From Gillisella vitis (lineage in GTDB: Bacteria; Pseudomonadota; Alphaproteobacteria; Rhizobiales; Rhizobiaceae), in assembly GCA_009744235.1 (NCBI GenBank), contig WPHV01000018.1, forward strand, positions 1 through 64,000: a DNA stretch of 64,000 nt. The letters run 5' to 3'. Each line of letters begins with the position of its first letter. Within the stretch, counting starts at the first letter, position 1. This document shows positions 17,292-24,474 of this stretch, piece after piece. Under the pieces are notes generated by a model, which did no database searches, was not told the DNA's origin, and saw nothing but the letters and a program-made list of their open reading frames with translations. The position numbers were made by a program, and so were the translations under genes.

Positions 17292-17728
17292 TTGCTATCG
17301 CCCTGACTGCCTGGAATGCGTTAAAGGCGCTCCGCGAAAAAAAGCTCGACTGGCGCGGCATCGCCTTGATTGTTGCCGTGCTTATCGCAGGCCTGGGCCT
17401 GCATCGCTGGGCATCGTCGCTGAAAGAAGCTGGTCGGACTGAGATCCGCCAGCAGTGGGCAGAGGCCCAACGCAAGGCAGACTTGCTTCAGCTCGCCAAA
17501 ATCGAAGCCCAACAGAAACAGATCAATGCCGCCGATGCGGCCTTGGTCACCACCATGGCCGCCCATGTCGGGCAGGTCGCCGGATTGGAAGCAGCGCTTG
17601 CCGAGGAAAGGGAAAAGGATAATGCGAAACCGAATGCTGCTGCTGGGGCGGGTGCCGCTCCTGCCTGCTCTGCTATGCCTGACAGGGTGCGAAACGCTCT
17701 CAACGCCATCGGCGCAACCGACCGCTGA
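17288..17728 (+). CDS. Inner-membrane spanin (Rz-like)
   Basis: A 146-residue protein with an N-terminal signal-anchor helix (WRGIALIVAVLIAGLGLHRW) followed by a long periplasmic coiled coil (EIRQQWAEAQRKADLLQLAKIEAQQKQINAADAAL) and an Ala/Pro-rich end. This is the architecture of an i-spanin. The lipoprotein partner is nested in another frame at its 3' end, which strongly supports the call. ATG at 17288 forms ATGA with the preceding stop; an upstream TTG at 17282 is possible. Confidence 0.78.
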   Translation: MIAIALTAWNALKALREKKLDWRGIALIVAVLIAGLGLHRWASSLKEAGRTEIRQQWAEAQRKADLLQLAKIEAQQKQINAADAALVTTMAAHVGQVAGLEAALAEEREKDNAKPNAAAGAGAAPACSAMPDRVRNALNAIGATDR

Positions 17729-17915
17729 TCGCAAACCAAGTGTCTCGGCCAGTATCATGGCTGATTGCGATGCACCTGTGTTTATTCCTGCTGGCACGGA
17801 TCGGACGGCTGAATACCGGCTGTGGGGTAGGGACCGAAAGGCGCTGGCCGATTGTCGCGTCACAAATGCCGCCAAGGCCGACACCATCAATGCACTGCAA
17901 AGGGGCGGGACGTGA
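17622..17915 (+). CDS. Outer-membrane lipoprotein spanin (Rz1-like), nested
   Basis: A 97-residue lipoprotein starting inside the Rz-like gene in a different frame. The signal peptide NRMLLLGRVPLLPALLCLTGC carries a lipobox (CLTG-C). The mature part is short with ETLSTPSAQPT and contains VFIPAGTDRTAEYRLWGRD. AAGGA lies just before the ATG at 17622. It overlaps the Rz-like gene by 107 bases and runs past its stop. Its own stop overlaps the next start (GTGA). It should fuse inner and outer membranes at lysis with the i-spanin. Confidence 0.75.
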   Translation: MRNRMLLLGRVPLLPALLCLTGCETLSTPSAQPTADRKPSVSASIMADCDAPVFIPAGTDRTAEYRLWGRDRKALADCRVTNAAKADTINALQRGGT

Positions 17916-18322
17916 CGGACGAACCAGCGGCAAAGCCGCCGAAATACAATATCAACACCTGGATCAATCTCACGACGCTGGTCAGCATCATCGCTGGCGG
18001 CGGCTATGCCTGGGCGCAAACCAATAGTGACATTGACGAGCTGAAGCGCTGGCGCGTGGCCGTGGAAGGCCGGCTTGGCAATGCTGACGGCAAAATCGAG
18101 GAGCGTTTCAAGGTGAACGAGGTTGAGCTGCGCAAGCTCGATAACCTGTCCTATCGCGTCACAGTTGCCGAACAATCTGCCACCTCGATCTCACAGGCCA
18201 TCAAGGAACTGCAAATAACGGCCAGCGGGCAAAGCGGCGATCTGCGGGTTATGCGGGAAATCTTACAGCGGATCGAGGCGGCGCAACGCGGCGTTCCGCC
18301 TCTGCCATCCTATGGGCGATGA
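17912..18322 (+). CDS. Membrane-anchored coiled-coil protein, end of lysis cassette
   Basis: A 136-residue protein beginning at a GTG that overlaps the Rz1-like stop (GTGA). One hydrophobic helix (WINLTTLVSIIAGGGYAWA) is followed by an extended heptad-rich region (ELKRWRVAVEGRLGNADGKI and onward to LQRIEAA). It resembles DUF2730-like phage proteins found beside holins, but that link is tentative. A bidirectional hairpin terminator follows, which ends the phage late transcript here. Confidence 0.6.
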   Translation: MTDEPAAKPPKYNINTWINLTTLVSIIAGGGYAWAQTNSDIDELKRWRVAVEGRLGNADGKIEERFKVNEVELRKLDNLSYRVTVAEQSATSISQAIKELQITASGQSGDLRVMREILQRIEAAQRGVPPLPSYGR

Positions 18323-18329
18323 GCAAGCC

Positions 18330-18361
18330 AAAAACCCCGGCAGCATCCTGGCGGGGTTTTG
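18330..18361. terminator. Bidirectional rho-independent terminator after the lysis cassette
   Basis: AAAACCCC (18331-18338) pairs with GGGGTTTT (18353-18360), with an inner imperfect CGGCAG/CTGGCG stem. A-rich and T-rich flanks make it work on both strands. It ends the phage late operon from the left and the small minus-strand membrane protein from the right. Confidence 0.75.
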
Positions 18362-18365
18362 TGAT

Positions 18366-18533
18366 TTAGAACACCGCAATGTACTTCAGCAGCGAAAGGA
18401 TGCCGATGATGATTACGACGAGACGGGCTATCTGTTTTGCCCGGCCATCAATCGGCAACATGCCAATGAGATAGAGAATCAGCACGATTACCAGAAAGGT
18501 GATCAGGATGCTGATGAGAATTGAAGTACCCAA
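18366..18533 (-). CDS. Small two-helix membrane protein (Thivi_2564-like), TTG start
   Basis: Translating the minus strand from TTG at 18533 gives 55 residues, almost all hydrophobic: ILISILITFLVIVLILYLIG, then the turn MLPIDGRAKQIA, then RLVVIIIGILSLLKYIAVF. The hairpin-like arrangement with a P-[IM]-D turn resembles small Thivi_2564-type membrane proteins found in Proteobacteria and phages. AGGAG lies seven bases before the TTG. The stop is directly followed by the shared terminator. It is easy to overlook because it is short and starts with TTG. Confidence 0.6.
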   Translation of the reverse strand: MGTSILISILITFLVIVLILYLIGMLPIDGRAKQIARLVVIIIGILSLLKYIAVF

Positions 18534-18678
18534 AGCCCCACTCCTAAAGACGCTTGATTGCGCCGTGCGGTGGAACCTAATGCTGTGATTTCAAAAGGAA
18601 AGGGGAGGGGCTCACAAAATAGCAACCCCACCTTTGTGTAGATTTAAACGATAGACCATTGGCGACGCAATCGCTGCG

Positions 18679-19077
18679 TTAGGGTGCCTTGGGAGTCGGC
18701 TTACTTCCAGCAACTGGTCTGGTTGGAATTTTTTCGGCCGGAGGAGCGTTGCAGCCCTTGCTTCGCATGGCCGATTCCATAGCGTTTATCTTGCCCTTGG
18801 TGACTGCAACTTGCCCTTCTTTGTCCCCACCGAAGGTGCTTGATACGGGTACGCCGAGAAGGAAGACGCCGAGAGCATCGCCATTTGCAGCATCATTTTG
18901 TTGTTTCGATATAGCAGCGAGATGGCCCTGCTCTTTCACCATTTCCTGGGCAATCGCCTGACAGTCCATGTTCGTATAGGCAGCCATCGGAATGTCTACA
19001 GGAACAATTGCATCAGGCCGTTTTGCACAGCTAGAAATGGCCGCCAAAGCGACCAAGGCAACATATTGAACTCTCAT
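18679..19077 (-). CDS. Small lipoprotein of unknown function
   Basis: A 132-residue protein with the signal sequence RVQYVALVALAAISSC, whose ISSC is a plausible lipobox. The mature domain starts AKRPDAIVPVDIP and has the conserved-looking NMDCQAIAQEMVKEQ helix, a GVFLLGVPVSSTFGGDKEGQVA turn and a VTKGKINAMESAMRSKGC helix with a second cysteine. Proteins of this shape (short lipoprotein with a glycine hinge) are common in rhizobial chromosomes and prophages. Function unknown. The proline-rich C-terminus looks disordered. Confidence 0.65.
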   Translation of the reverse strand: MRVQYVALVALAAISSCAKRPDAIVPVDIPMAAYTNMDCQAIAQEMVKEQGHLAAISKQQNDAANGDALGVFLLGVPVSSTFGGDKEGQVAVTKGKINAMESAMRSKGCNAPPAEKIPTRPVAGSKPTPKAP

Positions 19078-19399
19078 GGCAGCCCCCTAATTTAATCCCC
19101 GTGCATGAGTAATCACTTATCGCGGATAAGTGGAAGGGGCGGCATGGGGTTTTCCCGGTTTGTGTAGGGCTTGAAGATCACAACATGTGCTTTTGCCGGA
19201 TTAGGTTCGATAATAATTTTTCGGAAACAATCTAGAAATACATATTGAATTTAAATTGCAATTTTTAAGATGTATATTGTCGTATATCCTGACGCCGTCC
19301 GACTAAGTTTAATTAGTATGTGACCAATACCACTATTGATTCAGGGATGTTTTCATCAATCGTTTTGTTATCCTTCGATAATTGGTTGGGGATATAAAT
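19078..19399. other. AT-rich intergenic region
   Basis: No gene, RNA or strong repeat was recognised. It is much richer in A and T than the prophage and likely holds divergent promoters for the lipoprotein on the left and the small disrupted gene on the right. No ribosome site decides the right-hand start beyond GGGGATATAA before ATG 19400. Confidence 0.35.
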
Positions 19400-19701
19400 A
19401 TGAACAAAATTATTGCTGAGCATTTGAACGTGGCAAAACTGTTGGCGGAGAGGGAAGGTGAAATATTCCTATCGTACCTGATAAGTATGGCTCAAATGGA
19501 AAACGATCCAGACGGGCGATTGCTGGAAACAAGAACTTGCGAGGCTCGGAAGACCTTGAGTTTGTCGCTGCCGAGTTAAGGACGGTTCTGGCCATCGCCG
19601 AAGCGGAAGGCAAAGTGATGCTGGCCTACCTTTTGTCTCGGGCAATTGAAGAGGCTGACCGCGAATTACGAGATCGAGCAGTGCCTCGCTCCGAAACTTA
19701 G
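19400..19701 (+). pseudogene. Small two-repeat protein, frame-disrupted or two overlapping genes
   Basis: The first frame (19400-19579) encodes KIIAEHLNVAKLLAEREGEI then FLSYLISMAQMEND. From about 19530 the -1 frame continues with DLEFVAAELRTVLAIAEAEG then KVMLAYLLSRAIEEADRE, ending at 19701. The two halves share the pattern A-x-x-LAE-x-EG-x-x-x-L-x-YL-x-x-A-x-x-E-x-D. Either one gene with two repeats has lost frame, or a second gene starts at TTG 19537. A perfect terminator directly after 19701 argues that the whole span was once one transcription unit. No known family. Confidence 0.45.
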
Positions 19702-19703
19702 AG

Positions 19704-19737
19704 AAAAGGCCGGAAGAGTGATCTTCCGGCCTTTTTT
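19704..19737 (+). terminator. Rho-independent terminator
   Basis: AAAAGGCCGGAAGA and TCTTCCGGCCTTTTTT form a perfect 12-14 base stem around a GTGA loop, followed by a T-run. It directly follows the disrupted small gene and supports its transcription rightward. Confidence 0.85.
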
Positions 19738-19859
19738 ATAGCGCTTGGCAAAGGACTGTGCACTTTCTTGCAACTCTGGTAACAGATCAGCATTTATCGC
19801 CTCTCAGTTTCGATCAGTTTCCTATCGAGGGCATGAATTTTCGTTGAGAAGAATACAGT

Positions 19860-20048
19860 TCATTCCAATGGAATGAGGTTCGTAAGTTCGTTGGTCCCCG
19901 GGTCTGGTAAACAAATGGTCCTCTTTCCAAGAATTTTCTCGATTTTTCCTTTGATACCTCTTTTTTGCAGGTCATGCGTTATCTGCTCGTCGGTCATATT
20001 AGGCCAGCCCATGTTCTTCACATCCTGCGCAGTTATTTTGTGTGCCAT
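19860..20048 (-). CDS. Small hypothetical protein
   Basis: A 62-residue protein starting at ATG 20048 with AAGGA upstream. It has MAHKITAQDVKNMGWPNMTDEQITHDL, a helix-turn pattern with an N-terminal ITxxDV cap, followed by a basic KRGIKGKIEKILGKR stretch. Charge pattern and size suggest a small soluble or nucleic-acid-associated protein. It follows the lipoprotein gene on the same strand with a 13-base gap, so the two probably form an operon. Family not recognised. Confidence 0.55.
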   Translation of the reverse strand: MAHKITAQDVKNMGWPNMTDEQITHDLQKRGIKGKIEKILGKRTICLPDPGTNELTNLIPLE

Positions 20049-20061
20049 AATGTGTTCCTTT

Positions 20062-20889
20062 TCAGCGAGTGTTAGCGATTGCAGCGGCGATGCCTGCACC
20101 AATAGTATTCGATTGTAAAAGGTCTCTTGCCTGTGGCCTTAGGGTTCGGTTGTCTCCCTTACCTTCCGTTGGCCCCATGGTGATGGTGAGGGTCTGGACG
20201 CGACCGCGCTTGACATCAAACACTGAACTTTGTCCGGTGTTGTTTGAAACATCTACAAGCTTCCATGATGGGTTCGCGGAACCATTTGATATTATTTCAT
20301 ACTTAATCTCGTGTGAGATCGCATCCGCTCTGCCATTCTTCCTATATGAAACAATATTCATTTTCTCTGGAGTCAAAGCGATTTGTAGCCATTGCTCGAT
20401 TTTGAGATCGCTTGAGACAAAGAGGTCACCCTTCCAAGTTTGGGCTGGAATGCAGGTGAGATCCATCGACTTGCGGTTGACAAGTTCATTGAAATAAAAT
20501 GTCGCGCTGAGTTTGTCGGTTCGCGTGGCCTCTGATGATAGACCAGCTCCGAGACTGCCAGTGAATGTCTCGGTGGCCGACCTCACATTTATAAGATTAA
20601 GGCTTGGGCTAAACGCCGATTTCTCATTTATAGTAAACTGCATTGATACTACTGCGGCCCACTTTTCTAGCCATTCGTATTGTCGTTTGCCTTGCTCAAG
20701 GTTTCGATCTTCAACCAGTATATTGGAGACGGCTCGACCTATTTCACACTTAATCTGGCCCGCAATTGCATTGACCTTCAGGGCCGCATCCGTTGAGTTT
20801 CCCCAAAATTCTTCAATTTCGGGCACTGCCAAGCCGCAAGAAGACAGGCTAAGCAAAGCCGACGCGAGAATCCAGCATGTGGTTTTCAT
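20062..20889 (-). CDS. Lipoprotein of unknown function
   Basis: A 275-residue protein with the signal KTTCWILASALLSLSSCGLA and lipobox LSSC. The mature region begins with LAVPEIEEFWGNSTDAALKV, a helical CEIGRAVSNIL segment, and a beta-rich centre with ETFTGSLGAGLSSEATRTDKLSATFYFNEL that resembles a surface beta domain. The C-terminus has TLTITMGPTEG and ends with a hydrophobic GAGIAAAIANTR. ATG 20889 is preferred because it begins the signal peptide; the frame is open to 20910. The pattern recalls accessory lipoproteins of Alphaproteobacteria. Function unknown. Confidence 0.65.
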   Translation of the reverse strand: MKTTCWILASALLSLSSCGLAVPEIEEFWGNSTDAALKVNAIAGQIKCEIGRAVSNILVEDRNLEQGKRQYEWLEKWAAVVSMQFTINEKSAFSPSLNLINVRSATETFTGSLGAGLSSEATRTDKLSATFYFNELVNRKSMDLTCIPAQTWKGDLFVSSDLKIEQWLQIALTPEKMNIVSYRKNGRADAISHEIKYEIISNGSANPSWKLVDVSNNTGQSSVFDVKRGRVQTLTITMGPTEGKGDNRTLRPQARDLLQSNTIGAGIAAAIANTR

Positions 20890-21069
20890 TGTTTCGGCCC
20901 CCCGGCCCAATAGGCCGGGCTAAATTAAGTCTTATTCGGCCATGACATATTTTTGCCATATTTTAAGGCGGAGCGCAATTTACGAGTAAGATATTTATGT
21001 ATAATTAATAACTATATGCGGTGGAAAGATGTAACTTTTTTTGGGTGGTTTCTTTCAAAAGGAGAAATA

Positions 21070-21310
21070 GCCATTGCTTCGGCTCGAAGTTGGTCTTGGG
21101 TGGATGTGTAGCGCCCATGTAGAACCTTTTTTATTTCCTCATAGTTCGAACCTTCGGCACTGGCCTACGCCAAATAGACCAACTCTTTAATCTCAAAGCG
21201 GTCCTGCTCGACAATCCTATGAAGGCTGCCTGAATAGCGCCCGCGCACGCAGGTTCCATCTGATCGGAAGGTCCAGAATACGGGTTGTATTCTCGGTGCT
21301 GCACACGGGT
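21070..21310 (-). pseudogene. Degraded gene fragments, including a BrnA-like 5' end
   Basis: About 50 bases from 21077 match, with few differences, the first codons of the intact BrnA-like antitoxin at 22142, and would read MGATHPPKTNFEP. A different frame of the same stretch stays open from near 21300 apart from one TAG (about 21170), reading FWTFRSDGTCVRGRYSGS, FEIKELVYLA, stop, ASAEGSNYEEIKKVLHGR. Whether this is a BrnA relic joined to another dead gene or one nonsense-mutated gene cannot be settled by eye. Confidence 0.4.
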
Positions 21311-21359
21311 TTTCTCAATATTATTGTTTGAGTTTAAGCGGCCAGTTTCACCATCGTCG

Positions 21360-21696
21360 TTAATTTCAATGAGGGTTACTCGTCAAAGCGGACGGTTCGG
21401 CGTTGTTCTGGAGAAAGTCTATGAACGCCTGTCCGGCGTCGTTATAGAAAACCTGGACTGGGCAAAGTTTATCGGTCGCTATGACCGAGCCGGCATTCTG
21501 TTTTACCTCGGTCCGCCTTAATTTCGGAAACGAAGGCGATTATGGCAGGGATGCCTTCAATCGCCAGCGCTTTACCGAAATGGCCGAACACCTGAAGACG
21601 GTCAAAGGTCGGTTTATTATCTCCCTCAATGACTGCAAGAGTGTCCGCGAAGTGTTCAAGGATTTCCAGTTCGCGACGGTTGGGCCGACTTTATAG
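21360..21696 (+). pseudogene. D12-class (Dam-like) adenine DNA methyltransferase, broken C-terminal part
   Basis: Two frames join to give RLSGVVIENLDWAKFIGRYD then FYLGPP, and FGNEGDYGRDAFNRQRFTEM then HLKTVKGRFIISLNDCKSVR. This is the C-terminal region of D12-type N6-adenine methylases, where the catalytic DPPY motif should read LDPPY-[WF]-G. Here D is replaced by G, and an extra base right after CCGCCTTA breaks the frame at 21521. The N-terminal AdoMet-binding half and the final strand are missing. Likely a leftover phage or island methylase. Confidence 0.65.
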
Positions 21697-21824
21697 GGTG
21701 CGGGGTGGCATGGGAAAGATGTCGGGGAGGTGGTTGTTATGGGTGGGAAGGATCTGCCTCTTGCATAGATAGGAAAGATAAATGGCCGGGACATATCCCG
21801 GCCATCGCTCAAATAGAAAAGGCT

Positions 21825-22142
21825 TTAGATGCCGGACGCCTTGCGCAAGGCCTCCTTCATCTTGCCGCGCCAGTCCTTGCCGGATGCCTTGAAGGCCTCC
21901 AGCACATCCGGTTCCAGCCGCAACGTCACAGGCACCAAGGGCTTTTCCACCTTGGGGCGTCCACGGGTTTTACGTGCTTCAGCCAGCCCATCAAAGAATG
22001 AGGCTGGAAGGACCTCCTTTGCAGGCCGCATATTGGCAATTTCTTCGACCGTCAGCTCAGAACTATCAACTGCTTCCCAATCCTCTTGCGTATAGCCGTT
22101 GCCCGGCTCGAAGTTGGGCTTGGTTGGATGTTTAGTGCCCAT
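21825..22142 (-). CDS. brnA: Antitoxin, BrnA family
   Basis: A 105-residue protein with an N-terminal toxin-binding part and a C-terminal ribbon-helix-helix. The RHH strand and first helix are VPVTLRLEPDVLEAFKASGKDW and the end is KMKEALRKASG. The GRPKVEKPLVPVTLRL context is typical of BrnA. The ATG at 22142 lies inside the 3' end of the toxin gene (11-base overlap), the usual BrnT-BrnA arrangement. It should neutralise BrnT and repress the operon. Confidence 0.85.
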   Translation of the reverse strand: MGTKHPTKPNFEPGNGYTQEDWEAVDSSELTVEEIANMRPAKEVLPASFFDGLAEARKTRGRPKVEKPLVPVTLRLEPDVLEAFKASGKDWRGKMKEALRKASGI

Positions 22143-22401
22143 GCAGAGCTTCTCTTTTTTTGGCGCTGGCTTGACGAAAGCTGATGATGGACATTGTGTC
22201 CGGGCCAAGCTTGGCGAAAATCACCACAGCAGTTCCGTCCGCATAGTAACCAATGGCTTTCCCGCACCTGGAATGGCTTGCATCGATAATCGCTGTTTCC
22301 CATCTGAAATCGACCACGTTTGCAAAATCAAAGCCGTGCTTGTGTAGATTGGCCAATCGCTTCGGCTCATCCCAGATTATCTTTATGGTATTTCCGTACA
22401 C
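22132..22401 (-). CDS. brnT: Toxin, BrnT family ribonuclease
   Basis: An 89-residue protein with the BrnT signature: IIWDEPKRLANLHKHGFDFANV (WDExKxxxNxxKHGxxF), VVDFRWETAIID, an AIGYYADGTAVVIFA core and IISFRQASAKKREAL at the C-terminus. BrnT has a RelE-like fold and cuts RNA. It is the first gene of the pair. The intact pair lies beside a degraded copy of the antitoxin start about 1 kb to the left, suggesting past duplication or turnover. Confidence 0.87.
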   Translation of the reverse strand: MYGNTIKIIWDEPKRLANLHKHGFDFANVVDFRWETAIIDASHSRCGKAIGYYADGTAVVIFAKLGPDTMSIISFRQASAKKREALHGH

Positions 22402-23289
22402 GTAAAATCATGCATGGGCAAGAATAAAAGTACACGAAAAATAGTGCCGCCGAATGTTTTGTCGCATAATTCTAACGGTCCCTAAATGCCGCCACACGCA
22501 TTGAGCGTTTTTAAGTCAAGTGGGATTCGGCGATATCGGTTTACGGCTGTGACTAGTGTGGCCGGGTGTGGCAAGCGGCATTGATTTTTCATGGAAAAAT
22601 TTTCCGGGAAAGTGTGGCCCGATGACCGGTAAAATCTTGAATGAATGGAGGTTCCGGCCTTCCGGGCGAGGCCTCCATTCCCTTCTTCTCCCATATGTAA
22701 ATCTCTGATTTGCCGCCGTTATTTTCAGCGTATGGCAGTTTTTTGCTTGCTGCTCCGCCAAGCGGTTTTGAGCGTGTGACAGATTTAGTTCCCAAGTGAC
22801 TAATCGATGGCTTCTCAATGGTTTTTGTCAATCCCGCAAAAGGCCCGGTGTCGATTACGATTCCGACTGCTGCGCGCTGGAGTGCTGAAAAAGGCTCGTT
22901 TTGTAGTACGAGCGCCTCTTCGGGGTTCAAAGAGATGATGCCGATTCCAGGAGAGATTGGGCGCATTTGCAGGGTGAGAGCCGGATTTCACCAGTTCGCT
23001 CTCTGCAGATCAAGTATATTTTCGTGTAAAGACGCGGCTTATCAGCCCAGGTGAGGCGTTTTATCAGGATTGGTTTGTTAAGTTTTGTAAAATATTTGTA
23101 ATTAAAAATTGAATGAAAATATAAATTCAATTTTTTTTATTTTACGCTAATTGTCTGTGCTGTGATGCAGAAGGTGAATGATTCGCGTCCCAAGGATGAC
23201 GTGAAGTGTAAAGCGCGAAGGATTCTTGATCATAAAACCGATAACGGTTTGTCGTAGGCAATGACGTTGATTGAGTGGATTCCGCTGCT
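22402..23289. other. Non-coding accessory stretch with hairpin
   Basis: No reliable gene. The left end carries the brnT promoter region. A strong hairpin lies at 22644-22679. Around 23070-23150 the sequence is very AT-rich with homopolymer T runs. Several open frames exist on both strands but show no coherent domain or codon use and probably reflect decay. The right end leads into a transposase remnant. Confidence 0.4.
22644..22679. terminator. Nested hairpin, terminator-like
   Basis: AATGGAGG (22644-22651) pairs perfectly with CCTCCATT (22672-22679), and inside it CCGG...CCGG can form a second short stem. There is no long T-run, but the following sequence is C/T-rich. It may terminate transcription or be part of a decayed mobile element. 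Confidence 0.4.
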
Positions 23290-23520
23290 GGATGAGGCCG
23301 CCGCGGAGGCAGGCAGGGGAAACGTCTAAGCCCCGCGCGTCCTTCCTCGCAACGACCCCTACACGATGAATCGGCCTTGACCGCCGATCTCACGGCACTC
23401 GCTCTCCAGCGTGGGCGGTATGGCTATCATCGCATCACTACGATCTGCATCAGGCGGTTTGGATCGTGAACATTAACGACCGTCAATGCGCAATCGAATT
23501 TCGCAAGACCTGTGGATTGG
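23290..23520 (+). pseudogene. IS3-family transposase (OrfB) remnant
   Basis: One frame reads LHDESALTADLTALALQRGR followed by YGYHRITTICIRRFGS and a stop. This matches the HTH_21 region of IS3-group transposases (D-E-x-x-LTxxIxxLAxxYGRYGYRRIT). After a shift, the next frame continues with a WIVNINDRQ-like segment where the AGWxVNxKRVxR motif should be. Only this short part of the transposase survives, with at least two frame breaks and no visible terminal repeats. It marks past IS insertion in the accessory strip. Confidence 0.6.
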
Positions 23521-23610
23521 TGGTGTTCATGTGCTGTAACAAGCCATCGATCCGCGTGTCGGTTGGGACCTGCGACTGTTCAAATCAGCGTCGGCATGTA
23601 ACAATGGCGT

Positions 23611-23859
23611 ATGACGCACGGTGATCTCCACTATATCTTGCAGACGCTTTACGATGCCGGCGGCCGGGACGTGAATGCGAATGATTTGCCTTGGTCGACA
23701 GGGATGACGCCTGCGATCCTGCAAGCATTGAACATGCTCTATATGACGCGCTCGGAGCGAGGAGAGGATAAGCTGTTTTCGCTGACGAGGTCAGGCTATG
23801 GAGCTATAGGGCAGGAGCCGCCGGTCCTATTTCCATTTTTGCGAAAATTATTTCGATAG
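23611..23859 (+). CDS. Small winged-helix-like hypothetical protein
   Basis: An 82-residue protein: THGDLHYILQTLYDAGGRDV, then a helix with MTPAILQALNMLYM, then a beta-hairpin-like RSERGEDKLFSLTRSGYGAIG. The pattern of three helices and a wing (F-S-L-T-x-x-G) resembles small winged-helix domains used in DNA-binding or protein contacts. Codon use looks like the chromosome. No partner is apparent. An alternative is a prophage-derived regulator fragment. Confidence 0.6.
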   Translation: MTHGDLHYILQTLYDAGGRDVNANDLPWSTGMTPAILQALNMLYMTRSERGEDKLFSLTRSGYGAIGQEPPVLFPFLRKLFR

Positions 23860-23958
23860 TGCGATTTATACTATCGCATGTCGCGTTCAACTGGGATCAA
23901 TATCAACGATAACATCCATGTGCAAAACACGGACCGCCATTTTTAATGACTCTCTGTC

Positions 23959-24474
23959 TTAAATCTCGGCATCCTGGTGTTCGAATTGCCAGGTCAGCAC
24001 TTGTGATCCGTGGCGCAGCGTCATGATGGCCGGGTTTGCTGTTGCCTCGTCAGGAGCGCCGATCAGCAGCGGCCAGCGGCGCAGGAAACGGATGAGCATG
24101 CCTTCGCCGCAATCGTTGACGGACAGGATGATGTCACCGACATATTTCTCTTTCGGCTCATCACCAAAGATTGCGGCAAGAGAAGCCGTCAGCCGATAGT
24201 GATTGGAGAAAGTTATATGCATGTAGTGTGCGCAGAAGGCCAATTCCTTGATTGAACTTCCAACGATGTCTCTCGGTTTTATCATGGTCGCGCCGTTTGC
24301 AACGTTTATTTCATTTGATATGCGAGTGGGATGCTCAATTCGTAGCAAATACGGTATGGTGAATTTCGCGCAGGATGTATCCGCAGCAATCGACATCAAA
24401 TTTGATGTTGTCATGCCGTCGTAATACGTTGCACCTGCTGCCTGATCCCGGTATTGCTTTGATTCAGTCCCCAC
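23959..24474 (-). CDS. Hypothetical protein
   Basis: A frame of up to 171 residues with ordered composition: FTIPYLLRIEHPTRISNEIN, ELAFCAHYMHITFSNHYRLT, a VGDIILSVNDCGEGMLIRFL core and an ending ALxWQFEHQD-like strand (VLTWQFEHQDAEI). The start is uncertain: GTG 24474, ATG 24414 and ATG 24396 are all possible and none has a strong ribosome site. It may be a cytoplasmic alpha/beta protein. Nothing in the neighbourhood assigns a role. Confidence 0.5.
   Translation of the reverse strand: MGTESKQYRDQAAGATYYDGMTTSNLMSIAADTSCAKFTIPYLLRIEHPTRISNEINVANGATMIKPRDIVGSSIKELAFCAHYMHITFSNHYRLTASLAAIFGDEPKEKYVGDIILSVNDCGEGMLIRFLRRWPLLIGAPDEATANPAIMTLRHGSQVLTWQFEHQDAEI

Noticed and set aside
22589..22966. 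125-codon frame on the minus strand in the accessory strip
   Set aside because: It crosses a strong hairpin and lacks domain patterns; probably decayed DNA.
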